A DNA stretch of 64,000 bases from Stenogyne calaminthoides (GCA_037126765.1 JBBCBC010000037.1:11723263-11787262), one strand, 5' to 3'. Shown: positions 44,833 through 57,755, numbered from the stretch's first letter. Program-made: numbers and translations. Notes: a model not told the origin generated them from the letters alone.

Positions 44833-46671
44833 TGTTGGGATTATACTGAAAAGTATGCTTTTACTTTGTATAATCGAAACCTAATTTCCGGACTTATTTA
44901 TTTGAAATAAATTGTTTATCAACGATGCTTTAAATATGATTGAATGTTGTATATATTTCTTTGCATAATCTGTTCAATAATTAAATGCGTGTTACACTAT
45001 AGTTAATTTAGTAATACCCGATCACAGAAGATTAAATTAACAGTCCCTTGTAACTATAAGTACGCCATTCACGACCTAGATGGAAATGAACAACCATCGC
45101 GAAAGGTTGAGGTGTAAAGGCTCAGATTGGTTTGTCTTGACCAAGAGATTACACTAGTGCATGACCGATCTTGTTTGAATAGGACCTCTGAGGAGGATAA
45201 ATTCTTGAATCGAACAAGGAAGAATTAGACCTCAGTGGTTCGTTGTTTCTTAACCTTCGTCCCTTAAATAGGATCACGTGGGATTAGTAACTATTGCTTT
45301 GACTTATCATGGGTAGCGAATCAGAGAGAGATTCAATACTTTTTATCTTGGGCAATATTATTGGTCACATGTGATTGCTAAGATTTAATCTGAAGAATCG
45401 TGTGCAAGTACGCTTGCTTGATTTGCCCCCTTGGGAGGTTCATAAGTTTTATCATACCAAATCTTGCAAGTGGAATTAGTTTCCGGTATGGATAATAATG
45501 TTGAACCGTTCCTCGACCAAGGACAAAATATATTAATTAACGGAAAGCTATTTCAGTGGCTTGAATTAATTAATGGGCTAGATAATCTTAAACACGGGAA
45601 ATAATGACCGGAGCCATATTGATTTGTAATATGGGTTAAGATGGATAGTCAATATTAATTATGTAGTGGGATTAATTAATATTTATGGGCTTGAATTATA
45701 TTGTGGCTCAATATTAGATATTCAAGATCCATTAGAAGGTCCAATCTTAATTCTCCTAAAGGCCCCCTGAGTAGCCCAACATATAGTCTAATAACTGAAA
45801 AGGTGATTAAAATAAAATAAATATTGTTGCTTATATTTCCTCATTATTTTCGAAAATTATGAATAAAAGAGGGAGAAAGACTTTCTTTGAATTTTGTTAT
45901 GGAATGAAGATATGTATTCTTGGAATACAAGATTATCTCATTAAATTCAAGAAATCTCCCACTTGGTTATTCATTAAGTATTTTCGAAATTTTTGGAAAA
46001 TAGAGGGCAAGAAAGATTTTCTTGAAAAGATATTATGGAAGATATGTATTTCTTGAAATACAAGAATATCTCATAAATTCAAGAAGATCCAAATCTTGGA
46101 TTCTTGCACAACTCATTTTTTCGAAAATTCCATAAAGAAAGAGGAGGTGGATTTTTGTGGAATATTTTAATTATGGGAAAAAAAATATATGGGATATATT
46201 CAAGATTTCTTGGTGACCAAGAAAAGTCTTTTCCCACATTGAAAATTCACTAAATTTTCGTGCTCCCCCTCTCCTATAAATAGGGGATGATTAGTTCATT
46301 CCCAAGTACAATTCCATGTGCTGGAAATATTAGCAAATCCACATAAGTGGTGCAACAAAGTTTATTTTTCCTTTTGTTAATTGTTCGCGAGTATCCTTCC
46401 ACCGGATTGTCGAGCAAGGGCTAAGGGAATACTTGGGAAGTCCTTTTGGTTAGTCCGTCCGACCAAAGCCACTGCCATCCCGAGAGGTACGTTCACGTAA
46501 ACCCGTAGATTCCGCATGCTTAGGTTTTACGTGGCTTTTTATATGCATGATATGTTGTTGCAATTATTATTTGAATTAATATAGGATTAATTCATGCTAG
46601 TAATAATTAATGAATTAAATTTGTATTTAAATATTCACCCCAAATAGATCTGTGCAACTCATTCCCCAACA
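44833..46671 (+). repeat. 3' LTR of the full-length Copia
   Basis: 1839 bp, same ends as the 5' LTR, TATAAATA at 46275-46282. It differs from the 5' LTR by scattered substitutions and short indels, so the insertion is not very recent. Confidence 0.92.
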
Positions 46672-46676
46672 TTCCC

Positions 46677-46724
46677 GCGATGTATCCGTGGAATGCAACC
46701 TACCTGAAGAAGTTCTACCAATAA
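46677..46724 (+). pseudogene. Gypsy pol 3' end and stop codon
   Basis: After the Copia target duplication the Gypsy frame resumes as AMYPWNATYLKKFYQ and stops with TAA at 46722-46724. WNA.YLKKFY is the typical end of Tat-type pol. Confidence 0.85.
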
Positions 46725-46834
46725 CTATGAGTTGTAAAATCCAGATCGATTGTATATTTCTCTATGAGTTATGACTTATAGCAAATGATCCCCGATCTCT
46801 CACGTGTTCGATCAGAAATAGATTCACAAATGAA

Positions 46835-47088
46835 AAAGTCTAAGTCGGCTAAACCAAGAATATGTGAAGGCTAGTATGTCGATATACCAAATTTAAGTCG
46901 ACCTCGGTCGATATACCAAGTCTAAGTCGGCTAAGCCAAGAATAATACGTGAAGGCTAGTATGTCGATACCCAAATTTAAGTCGACCTCGGTTACGCATA
47001 CCAAGTCTAAGTCGGCTAAGCCAAGAATATGTGAAGGCTAGTATGTCGCATACCCAGCCTAAGTCGACCTCGGTCGCATACCAAGTCT
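46835..47088 (+). repeat. 80-bp tandem repeats in the Gypsy 3' region (left part)
   Basis: Three units of about 82-85 bp, each beginning AAGTCTAAGTCGGCTAAGCC and containing GTGAAGGCTAGTATGTCG and AAGTCGACCTCGGT. A fourth unit is broken by Copia LTR D and continues at 48932. Confidence 0.88.
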
Positions 47089-48936
47089 TGTTGGGGAATA
47101 AGTTGCACAGATCTATTCGGGGTGAATATTTAAATACAAATTTAATTCTTATAATTATTACTAGCATGAATTAATCCTATATTAATTCAAATAATAATTC
47201 AACAACATATCATGCATATAATTAATTCACGTAAATCCTACGCACGCGGAATTCTACGAGTTTACGTGAACATACCTCTTGGGATGGCAGTGATCTGGCT
47301 GATTAGACTAACCAAAAGAACTTCCCAAGTATTCCCTTAATCCTTGTTCGACTATCCTGTGGTAGGACACTTGTGAACAATTAACAAAAAGGAAAATAAA
47401 TTATGTTGCACCACCTTTGTGGATTTACTAATTTTTCCAGCACATGGAATTGTACTTGGGAATGAAAGAATCATCCCCTATTTATAGATAGGTGTTGGGC
47501 GAAAATTTGGGAAGAAAAACAATGTGGGAAAACCTTTTCTTGATCTCCAAGAAATCTTGAATATATCTCCTATATTTTTTTTCCCATAATTATAATATTC
47601 CACAAAAATCCCATTACCAACATTACGGTATTTTCGAAAATATAGAGGGTCCAAGATTCCAAGATTTGGATCTTCTTGAATTTATGAGATATTCTTGTAT
47701 TTCAAGAAATACATATCTTCCATAATATATTTTCAAGAAAATCAAGAAAATCTTTCTTGCCCTTTATTTTCAAAATTTTGAAATTTCCATTATGAATAAC
47801 CAAGTGGGAGATTTCTTGAATTTAATGAGATAATCTTGTATTCCAAGAATACATATCTTCATTCCATAACAAAATTCAAAGAAAATCTTTCTCCCCTTTA
47901 TATCCATAAAATTCGAAAATTACAAGGAAAAATAAGCAACAATATTTATTTTATTTTAAACACCTTTTTCAGTTATTGAACTATATGTTGGGCTACTCAG
48001 GGGGCCTTTAGGAGAATTAAGATTGGACATTCCAATGGATCTTGAATTATCAATATTGAGCCACAATATTATTCAAGCCCATAAATATTAATTAATCTCA
48101 CTACATAATTAATATTGCACTATCCATCTTAACCCATATTACAGTCAATATGACTCCCAGTTATTATTTCCCATGTTTAAGATTATCTAGCCCATTAATT
48201 AATTCAAGCCACTGAAATAGCTTTCCATTAATTAATATCTTTTATCCTTGGTCAAGGAATGGTTCAACATTATTATCCATACCTAAACTAATTCCACTTG
48301 CAAGATTTGGTATGATAAAGCTTTATGAACCTCCCAAGGGCAAATCAAACAAGCGTGCATTTTTGCACACGAGATTCTCCTCAGATAAATCTTAGCAATC
48401 ACATGTGACCAATAATATTGCCCAAGATAAAAAGTATTGAATCTCGCTGATTCTCTACCCATGATAAGTCAAAGCAATAGTTACCAATCACACAAGATCC
48501 TATTTAAGAACGAAGATTAAGAAATAACGAACCACCGAGGTCTAATTCTCCCTTGTTCATCCGAGAATTTGTCCTCCTCAGAGGTCCTATTCAAATCACA
48601 TCACCATGCACTAGTGTAATCTCTTGGTCAAGACAAGTCAATCTCGAGCCTTACACTTCAACCTTTCACGATGGGTTGTTCATTTCCATCTAGGTAAATA
48701 ATGGCGCATTTTAGTTACAAGGACCTCAATTTAATCTTCCGTGATCCGGTATCACTAAATTAACTACAATGTAACACGATGACTTATTGAACAGCTTATG
48801 CAAAGAAATACATGTAACATTCGATAATATTTAAAGCATCAGTGATAAACAATTTATTTCAGTAAATAAGTCCGAAATTCAGTTTTGATTATACAAAAGT
48901 AAAAAACATACTTTCCAGTATAATTCCAACAAGTCT
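47084..48936 (-). mobile_element. Copia solo LTR D (TSD AGTCT)
   Basis: 1843-bp LTR at 47089-48931 in minus orientation, TGTTGGGGAATAAG...TAATTCCAACA, flanked by AGTCT (47084-47088, 48932-48936). It is inserted in a tandem-repeat unit of the Gypsy element. Solo LTR. Confidence 0.93.
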
Positions 48937-49060
48937 AAGTCGGCTAAGCCAAGAATATGTGAAGGCTAGTATGTCGCATACCCAGCCTAAGTCGACCTCG
49001 ATCGCATACCAAGTCTAAGTCGACACATCGATCGCATTATCGGGTCGATATCCTATCTAA
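48932..49060 (+). repeat. 80-bp tandem repeats in the Gypsy 3' region (right part)
   Basis: Completes the interrupted unit and adds a partial, diverged one ending GATCGCATTATCGGGTCG. Confidence 0.8.
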
Positions 49061-49369
49061 GCCAACATTCAAGTCACTATCAATTAACAAATCTGTTATC
49101 GGTATGATTTTTTATCCAGATGTTCGAGAAGACAATCTGCGAGAAGACAAGATACACAAAGTCACCGATCTCAAAGTATTGGAAAGAAACAAACAAGCAT
49201 TCAAACCAGAAAGCGAGAAAGATAGAAATGAAAAGGAATCGCGATTTCATTAATAAACGCCTCAAGGCGCTGAAGTCCCACGCCTTTGGGCAAACACTTA
49301 TACACCCCGGCGGCAACCTAACTAGCCGATAAGAAAAACCCCGGGGCGACATAAAAAGGGTGCAAGGCA

Positions 49370-51350
49370 TTTGGCATACCGCCCGCCAGAAAAACCGCCC
49401 TAGGAATCACCGGCCGGAGCATCCGAGGTCCCCTCACGGGTTGGTCATCGTGTTTTGCTCAACCTCGGGAATCTCGACGCCAACCTGGTTCCCTTCACCA
49501 TTTCCACCATCATCACCACCAACAACCTCCCTACCATCGCCATCCTGGCCATCATCCGTTTCTTCATTCAACAGCCCGAGCAACTCCTCGGGATCATCCG
49601 TTTCTTCATTTTCCCACTCGGGGAGTCCCGGAGCACATCCATGTCCACGGACGTCCGGATGTGTTTAGAGGAGCTCCCCCCAGTTGCTCGCATTTCGGCA
49701 AGAGCCCTTTTCCATGTCCACAGTCGGGGATGGCGATAGCTTTGTCCCTCGGAGGGGGGGCCCCAGTGGCCCCACCGACCGCGACATCCTTCTTCTGGCT
49801 CGCCCGCTGCCTGGACAGAGCCAAGGCGCGAGTAACCTTTTCGTGCATCTCCTCGGCGTTCAAGTTTTGCATCTCGTCGATAACTTTGGAGGATGTGAAA
49901 CAGATAGGCTCGATGAAGGAATCTGGAGACAAGAAGAAGATCAGGAAACGACCAGAGAATAACCAAATAAGTCGAGTCAACGCGAGTAAAATCCCAGAAA
50001 GCTTACTGGGAAGGTCGGCGTCCAGCGACGACCGAGGTGGAACAGTTAAGCCCGCAAATTCCAGACACTTCAACCGTTGGAGGATGATCAACGACCTCTG
50101 TCCGGATCAATTAAGCACACCTAAACCAGTCGGACCAAGAAGGGAAGGGAGAGCTCGGATGCCTTGGATTTCTTGGGAGCTGCAATAGGGAGAAGAAGTT
50201 AAATCAGTATTATGGAAAAGGGAAAAACAAAAAGCTTACATTTAAGAGTCGCATAATCGCGAGGAATCTCGCGATATCCGAGGGCTCCTAGGGCAAAGAC
50301 GGGACTCTGCCAGGCTCCCCCTACCAACCACCACTTCTCTTTCCAATCTTGGACCTTGCTAGGGAGGTCCTCAACTATTTTCATATGAGGTCGGGCTTTC
50401 ACATAGTAGTACCCGAGGTCTTTACCCTACTTCGCCAGCGAGATGAGAAGATTCATTTCCTTGACAGAAGGGAACGCCCGAGGTTGGATGCGGCCGAACA
50501 GAGATAAGATCCCGAAGATGGTGCTCCACCCATTGGGAGTGATTTGTGTCGGAGCTAGGCCCCAAAACCACAGCAGCGAAGTAATAATAGGATGAAACGA
50601 AAAACGGAGCCCACCTTCAGGTGTCATAGTTCATCGCCACACACCCATCGTGACCACGGTCGGCATAATCGATCTTATAACCGAACCCGTAAGCGGACGT
50701 CACGGGGGACTTGAAATCGTTCTCTCCATAGAAAAAAGCTCACCTTTCTAAGTTATCGAGCTAGTTACCTCACCAAAGAAGAAAATACCGTCCCGCGAAG
50801 TTCGGGTTGGTCGGGGATCAATTCGCGAGGATGAGACATACTCTCCTCTATCTGCGACTGCGATCAACGCCGTCAATCTCGTCGTCATCACTTCGCACGT
50901 CGCACGACCTCGTCCGACAAGAAGTCAAACCCGATCGGATCAATCGATCCGAACCAGCTCATCTCCTTCCTCCCCCACCATCTCCAAAACTCGAAGTTTC
51001 GACGCATTAACGGGTCAAGACCTCCCAAAGGAGTCCCCGGCCCGGGTGGTGGTTTTCCTAGTGACCTCACCCCCCAACATAGAATTCACTCACCGCCTCC
51101 GGCGAGACTTCCAATACCGAGTTGCGCCCGCCAGCTACGTCGCCGCGACCGCCGCAATCGGAGCGAACTCTCGGCCAAGGCCTTCGAGCACTCCCCGTTC
51201 GAGGCGCACATTGTTCACCAAATCACAGAAAAATCGAAGAGAAGAAAGAGAACTAGTGGCTTTACCCGAGAAAAACGAATTCTGCATTTCAGCCAGACAA
51301 GAATCGCTGAGCAACAAGGCGCTTATCGAAAAGTTTGAAGAGTTAAAAGT
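49370..51350 (-). pseudogene. Antisense coding region of the Gypsy element (gypsy-type transposon domain)
   Basis: Moderately GC-rich DNA between the tandem repeats and the 3' LTR. On the minus strand 50627-50199 reads, through one stop, APTQITPNGWSTIFGILSLF, then KARPHMKIVEDLPSKVQDWK and EKWWLVGGAWQSP. This resembles the plant 'putative gypsy type transposon' domain (PF04195), known as an extra antisense ORF in Tat elements. A downstream minus-strand segment (about 49950-49606) reads KVIDEMQNLNAEEMHEKVTR and may be another exon or part of the same ORF. Stops break the frame. Family assignment is by recall. Confidence 0.65.
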
Positions 51351-51611
51351 GAAAAAAAAAGAGGAAAGGGGTATTTATAGAAGAATTCTAGTATGCCAGG
51401 CGCCCACGATCGATCAAATCCGTGGCACAAACCCACGCCCATCATCACCTAGTCTCAATAAAAAGGACGATCGAGGCGAAGCCGCCATCATCACGCCGAT
51501 CCCGAGGCAATAATCACGCGTATGCCAAGCTTTATGACCTCGCCACGGGATCGGCGATCTTGGAGTTATCTCATCCCCTCGCAAGCATAAAGCGAATGAG
51601 CTAGGGGCTAT

Positions 51612-52315
51612 TGTTGTGGGCATATGGCGCGAGGTCGGACCCGACCTGGAAAGAAATAGAGGAGGACCAGACTACATTTTGCATAAATATAACACCTCGC
51701 ATAAAGGATGGAAACGAAGACATGCCAAGCATTCCAGATCACGACACGACGCACCCTCGCAGATCGCACAATCGACACAAGCACGACATTAATGAGGATG
51801 GGACCCGTGGCCGGGAAAGCAGCACCGGGAGCCTTACCTAAGAATGGCCTCAATCAGAGATGTGTCAGTAAAGGACGGTAATGATGAGTAGCTATGAGTA
51901 GATAGACGGCTAAATCCCTGCAAATCTGGATTTGCCTCGGCGACGCCCCAATGGGAAATGAGCTCTTGATCCTCGAAAGACCTCCCAAATAACCTCCCGA
52001 CTGGGGTCACATCAATCATATAGCATTTAATGTTTTGCAGAGCTATTTTCGGCTACTTGTCCATGTAAATCGGGAGAGTGAGCTCCACTCTCCCAAACCT
52101 TATAAATAGGGGTCATTTATGACCAAGAAAAGGAGAGAAATAAAGACCTTACCAAACATCTTGCAAACTTATTGCTCAAACTCTTACTCTCTCAAGCAAT
52201 CATATAACATAAATACCATCCACTTTACACATTTATTGTTTGTGTCACTAAGATCATCAAGCCACATCTTAATCCATAATCCTCATATTTTAGTACACAA
52301 CATTACCTTAATCCA
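51612..52315 (+). repeat. 3' LTR of the Gypsy element
   Basis: It starts TGTTGTGGGCATATGG directly after the purine-rich GAGCTAGGGGCTAT. TATAAATA at 52101-52108 is a likely promoter. The right end is placed at TTAATCCA (about 52315) but no target duplication is available because the 5' end is lost. Confidence 0.7.
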
Positions 52316-54894
52316 CTGAAGAGACCGTAAGTAGACGAATCTACATAAAAGACGACTAAAATTATAAAACATGCAAAACATTCTTCAAGCATTATATGAT
52401 AATATGAACAAACAAAAAAAACAAAAAAAATCGAACAAAAATTGTTAGAGAAGACAATATCAAAAAAACAAACAGGAGAAAATAAAATGGAAGAGAATGA
52501 ATGGAGTAAAAATGAATAAGAGAGATCACAATTTATAGAAAATGGAATACAAAATCAACGGCTGAGGTTAAAACAACACGCAAAATGAATGAGATTAGAG
52601 GGATTAAAAATAGAGGAATATGATTTTGTCACATCATTTTATAAATTATTTGCATTATAGAGATTATAGATTGGATACCTAAAAAAATTACTAAAATATA
52701 TGTATTTTGATATAAATATATTAAAAAAGAAATTATCAAATACGGTAATATTTTTATCTTTAAGTTTTATGTTCGACTGTTGGCCCCCTAATCTCATGTC
52801 CTGGGTCCGCACCTCACTAAAATACATCATGTGGAATTTGGGAATGATAGTGATGATCATAGTTCCCTTCCCTGACTCCCTCGTGAAATGTAAGATTGTT
52901 ATTTAAAGATAAAAGTAATGCATGATTTCTTTTAAGAATATATAATGAATATAATATAGAACTTGTATATGTTTATTTGTGTTATCATGGGTTCTACCAA
53001 GTTATTGCAGCTAACTAGTATATTACTCTCCGAGGGCAACGTGCATGTGGTACCTGCAACCTGCTAGTGGCCATCAAGAAATCAATAAACTGCTCTAATT
53101 ATATTATCTTTTTAAATAAAAAACTCTGACAATTCATGATCGTGAAATTCAGATTTTCATATGCTTGGATAATGAAATCACGTGGTTGGTTTTCTTAGTC
53201 TTGATAATGGATGGAGTGAATTGCAATTATATATTATAAGACTCCACTGGATTGGATTGATGAATTTAAAATTCATGTAATTCACACACAAATCATCATC
53301 TCCAATAGATTTATTAAGGAATGAGATCACCTATTTCATAATTAGTGTTTCACTTTGTATTTCATAGTGTGGATGGATGACACGTGGAATAATAAAAAAT
53401 ATTCAACGGACCACCATACCCTGGGTCTATGTGTTAAAGATCCAAAAGGAATGAAACACCAATGAAATACGAAAAGTGGAACTGAGAAATCGAACCCATT
53501 TATAAATACTTAAATTTGAGAGTCTAATTTAAAATGAAGGGATTTCAAATTCTCATAAAAAAAAACATAATCCTTTAAATTCCCCTAATCTCTAACTCTT
53601 CAGTCTTCCCTCATCAAAAGGATTGGGGTTAATTTACGAAACAGAGTACAAATAGTCATTTAGTTCAAAATTCTGTACTTTGTACCTGATTGTTATTTTT
53701 TGGATGACTTTGTAGTGGAAGGTTTTTTTCCCTAAATTAAATATGCACGAGTCTAGTAACATATAGCTCAATACTTCAGGTATTTAGTAACAGAATTCCT
53801 TTTTCATAGAGAAATTAACTGTGAATCACATATATATTTTTGATATTTTTTGTCCGAAGATAATGTGCCATATCTTAGTCTTTGAAGCTGTGTTATTCTA
53901 GTCATGACATTTAATCAAGGATTTTTAGTGAGCGCGCACAGTAAAACATGTACATTTAAAAAGATTGATTTATACAAGCCCTCAATTCGGCTATGCATGT
54001 ATAAGCGCACAAATAACGGGGGTTGTGAGCTGGTAAATAATTTTATTCTATTTAAAAGTTCGAGCTTATATGAAAGTGTAAAATTAATTCATTTATTTAA
54101 TCTATTTTACTAACTCCTGCTAAGATTTCCTCTGAAGAACTAAAACAAATAAAGAGCTATACCAGCATCGTATAAAAACAAATTAAAAAAATATAGCGTG
54201 TGTTACATTTTTCATTTCAATATCTTTAATAGAATATAATAATTGACGAACTCTTACAAAAATACATATTAAAATACATGTAAGGTGCCGGACAGTCGCA
54301 CGCAGCTATCCCTTATCATTCAAGTTGCTGATGATGTGGTAGCATGGCCGGTCACACAATCGCAATTTAGTGCATGGTTGCATCATTAATTCATCAAAAA
54401 GTAACCACATGATTTTCTTGGTGCATATCTTACAGTTATTATAGTTGTCGTCTTGTAGATTTTTGGAATTCTAAGTTTAATTATGGGTCCTATTATGAAA
54501 TGTCTGAATTTGTAGTTGGATACAAAAAGTTAAAAAAATATTGGGCCCTAATTTAGTACATTCAATTCTTGGATCCTCTTGCTATTGTAAGTACTAAGAA
54601 AGTATACATTGAAAAGGGGAAGTTTTTTTTTTTTTTTTTAAATTCCACTTGGTGGGATATTTTAATGATGTAATGTGAAATTAATACTCCAGGCAGGACT
54701 CTATGTTAGGTGGAAGAATCTATTCACTTTCGAGCCCAAAATGAAAGTGGGTGCGAGTATGGGCCTATTTGGTTTACCTTCTCAGCCCAGCCCAATGGTC
54801 ACACATATAGCTTGTTAACTCGCGTGTAAATATATTTATTATTTTCTGAAAAATTAGTAATGATGATAATGGTAATCATCAAGCAATATAATCA
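52316..54894. other. AT-rich intergenic DNA
   Basis: No gene-like ORF or bounded repeat was recognised. There is a poly-T run at about 54626-54640 and many stops in all frames. Confidence 0.45.
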
Positions 54895-55288
54895 GGGTGT
54901 TTGCCAAAAAATATTCTTTTGAAAAATTAATTATGAGAAAATTGATAATGGTTATAAAAATATTCAAATAAAAGTTGATAGTGTTTGCAAAAAAAATTAA
55001 TAAAAAAATATTCATAAGTTACCTAAAGCACCCCTTTCAACTTTAATTTATAGCTTTTAAGAGCTTATTTATGAGGTGTTTGCAACTTTTACTCGCTCAC
55101 AACTTAAAAACACTTCTCAAAAGTTAAAACGGTGAGAGAGCAGCTTAAAAAATAAATATTTTTGCCCATTCCACTAGAATTTGTAAACACGCCCTTAATC
55201 TAATATAAAATAAACAAAACACTCCAAATTTATTATACACACAATTTCAATTGATTATAATTATTCATAATTTTTTGCAAACACCCCA
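54895..55288. mobile_element. MITE-like element upstream of the plastid protein gene
   Basis: About 394 bp with ends GGGTGTTTGCCAAAAAAT and ATTTTTTGCAAACACCCC, which are inverted repeats of 17-18 bp with small differences. A further GGGCG/AAACAC motif lies inside (near 55185). The target duplication is unclear. It lies about 350 bp upstream of the next gene and may overlap its promoter. Confidence 0.6.
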
Positions 55289-55643
55289 ATAACGATGAAA
55301 TAATTTCTAAATATCCCCACCTCTAGCTTTTCAAAAAATAATAATAATCAATGGCTCGGTAGTGGGCATTGACTCGTGAGTTTTTCTGTCCATTTCTTAT
55401 TTCTTAAATATATCAATATGTATTGTGTAATATTTCAAAAGAGAGCTACCTACACTGTACATGTTGACACAATATTTTACCTATTTATCAAACTCATGCA
55501 ATTTACATTTGATCTAACCTAAAAAGTTCACATTATATACTCCAAAACTCAATTGACCTCTCAAAGAAGAATTTGTGATTTTAACAAAAGAATAAAGAGA
55601 GAAGAAGAATTAGAAAAGGGGAAGAAGACGAAGAGAGGAGATA

Positions 55644-57755
55644 ATGAGTGGGCGAGTACCCCCATATTCACTGTGTTCCACACCTCGTAGCCCATCAATA
55701 ATCCACAGACCTCGCTTTTTTGTTAACTCACGCCACCACTCCTCATTTACCTTGAATTTCAACAATTTCTCGTCCGGATTGCAGAAATTTCCGAGAAATA
55801 GTTTCAGGTGCAGCAGTACTGGTGATTCCGGTACACATCTTCTTTCTGCTGTTTCCGATTTATCTTTCCTCATATGCTTTCGCTCTCTTTTTAATTTTGA
55901 TTGGTTTCAGTTTCTGTTCTATGGTTATTGTTATTCGAGTGTGAGATAGTATCTGCTAGCTGCTACATCTTTTGAATTGAACCGCTATCTGCCCTAAATT
56001 TGTACATACGAACTGTGATTGTGGGAATGCATACAGTGAAATTGGATAGTTTCTTTGATTTTATCATTTTATTCATTAGACTAGTCATAACTGTTTTGGT
56101 TGATAATGAGTTTGTTAGCAGATTAGCATCCTTAGGTTTTCAGTTAGAGTTGAATTTATTTCCAGTGTTTGGTATCAAGTAACTGAAATCATAGATATTG
56201 TTGAAAATATGAATTCTGTGTGACGAAGCCTGTAATGAGGGCAGATTTGTGAGATTGATTATTGGGATATGTGACTATCCTGTGGATAGAGGCTAACATG
56301 TGCATAACTTAATAATATATTGAGGAGACACTCCCCTGCGAGGGAGTCTCACCTGAGACAGACCAAATTCATCAATAGTCGGAAGTAAAAATTCAATTCG
56401 TTTAGAGAATGCGTTTGTAAAAATACATTTACTGTAATTTGATCCGTCTCTTGCGAGACTGCCTATATTCAGTTGTGTATCTTATTTCTTACAGTTAAAT
56501 AGAGTATTATTTATCAAGTAAAACTAGCATTGGTGAACAATTGAAAGATAGTAATTTTATTCATTATAACTTGTTCGCATCGACTTATAGAGGAATTCGA
56601 GGCATGATACATAGTACTGGCATAAAAAAACTGTATGTGAATATGTAATACCCTGTATATACATGACATCATTAAGGAAATAGGTATTACTTTCTACACA
56701 TTTACTTCTTGCACGCTTCCAGTGCAAGCATAAGCTATGAGCTTTGAAATATACTGGCTCAACCTTTGCATGTGGTCAGATGAAATATACTGACCATGAT
56801 GATGTAAAACTTGTTGAACATGGGGTGAAACTGTTAATAACATTTCTCTTCCGATTTTTAAGATATTTTTGATATAGCAAATACCACATTTTGCAGGTGA
56901 GAATGAGAGCAAAACAATTTTAGATGCATTTTTCTTGGGGAAGGCAGTGGCAGAAGCACTGAATGAGCGCATTGAGTCATCTGTGGGAGAGTTTCTGAGC
57001 ATAATTGGCAGGTTGCAAGCTGAGCAACAAAAGCAAGTACAAGAGTTTCAGGTATTATTACTAAATTACTCATATAATTGATATATTTCACTTGATAAAG
57101 AGACATTATAAAAGAATCCTGAAAAATCTTCTGATGTTTTGAATGATATAGTGAGTTCTGTTCTAAGATACTACTTTACATGTATTGATAGGTTAGCATG
57201 TTTTGTTAAGTTCATACGACCAATTTCCTTGTCTAGTTATGGGGTGTCCTTATTCTGCACATCATTGAGAAACAGATTTCTATTATATTCAAGTTCCATT
57301 TGAAAACATTGTTGATTTCCTTAGGCTTATGAGATTAATGTTCTGTTGATGGTAATCTTGCCACCAACCTCTGTTTCTACAATCTTCCTATCCTACAGGG
57401 CAGAAAATAGTCTTCTTTTTCGTGGTTTCTATGTTCTGCCCTTAATAAGATTTCTAAGATCTGCAAGAAGTATAAATCTAAATGCTGTTCCGTATATACT
57501 TGTTTTGTGGCAAAATCATGTGTAATGATGGGTGGACTGCAGGAGGACGTATTCGAAAAGGCTAGACGGGCTAAGGAGCAAGCCGCTCGTGAAGCAATGG
57601 AAGCACAGGGACTCATTCCTAAGTCTAGTACAGTTGAGATATCAAGAGTGAATGGTGTTGCCTCAAACTCATCCTCTGCTACAGATTCTGTCAACTCTGT
57701 TGTCTCGCAATCAGAGCTTTTAGACAGTGAAGATGATCCTACAAATGAGGGCTGA
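55644..57755 (+). CDS. Chloroplast protein of unknown function, At4g13200-like, 3 exons
   Basis: Exons 55644-55830, 56897-57051, 57543-57755. GT-AG, with intron 1 in phase 1 and intron 2 in phase 0; 184 aa. The first 57 or so residues are rich in Ser, Arg and Pro with no acids at the start (MSGRVPPYSLCSTPRSPS), fitting a chloroplast transit peptide. The mature part is helical: GENESKTILDAFFLGKAVAE, then RLQAEQQKQVQEFQEDVFEK, RAKEQAAREAMEAQGLIPKS, and a Ser/Asn-rich acidic tail. This matches the plant family of At4g13200, reported in plastoglobule preparations (from memory). There is no known enzyme motif. The start is the first ATG of the transit peptide frame. Intact. Confidence 0.88.

Larger units (their letters stand above)
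37590..46671 (+). mobile_element. Full-length Copia element, degenerate, TSD TTCCC
   Basis: 9082 bp, with 5' LTR 37590-39431, internal 39432-44832 and 3' LTR 44833-46671. The TTCCC target duplication (37585-37589, 46672-46676) interrupts the Gypsy codons for GIP/AMYPWN. Domain order is gag, protease, integrase, RT, RNase H, which is Copia order. The 1.84-kb LTRs and RT motifs suggest the Angela lineage (inference). Numerous stops and frameshifts make it inactive. It is the only copy of four in the window that still has an interior. Confidence 0.92.
32331..52315 (+). mobile_element. Degenerate Ty3/Gypsy element (Tat-like), 5'-truncated, split by four Copia insertions
   Basis: Host pieces are 32331-32530, 34388-35506, 37351-37589, 46677-47088 and 48937-52315. 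Read in order with the insertions removed they give RNase H, integrase zinc finger, integrase core, integrase C-terminus, pol stop, an 80-bp tandem-repeat block, an antisense coding region and a 3' LTR. An RNase H with DSQLVV and ADALA, an integrase ending in RFKIGDLVL, and an antisense ORF before the 3' LTR are features of the plant Tat lineage. The 5' LTR, gag, protease and RT are missing. Many in-frame stops make it inactive. Lineage is inferred from motif recall, not a tree. Confidence 0.8.

Noticed and set aside
49661..50188. 175-codon plus-strand ORF
   Set aside because: It is opposite the minus-strand antisense ORF of the Gypsy element and has low-complexity composition; treated as a shadow frame.
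51046..51513. 155-codon plus-strand ORF before the Gypsy 3' LTR
   Set aside because: No domain or homology recognised; lies in the GC-rich 3' region where long open frames arise by chance.
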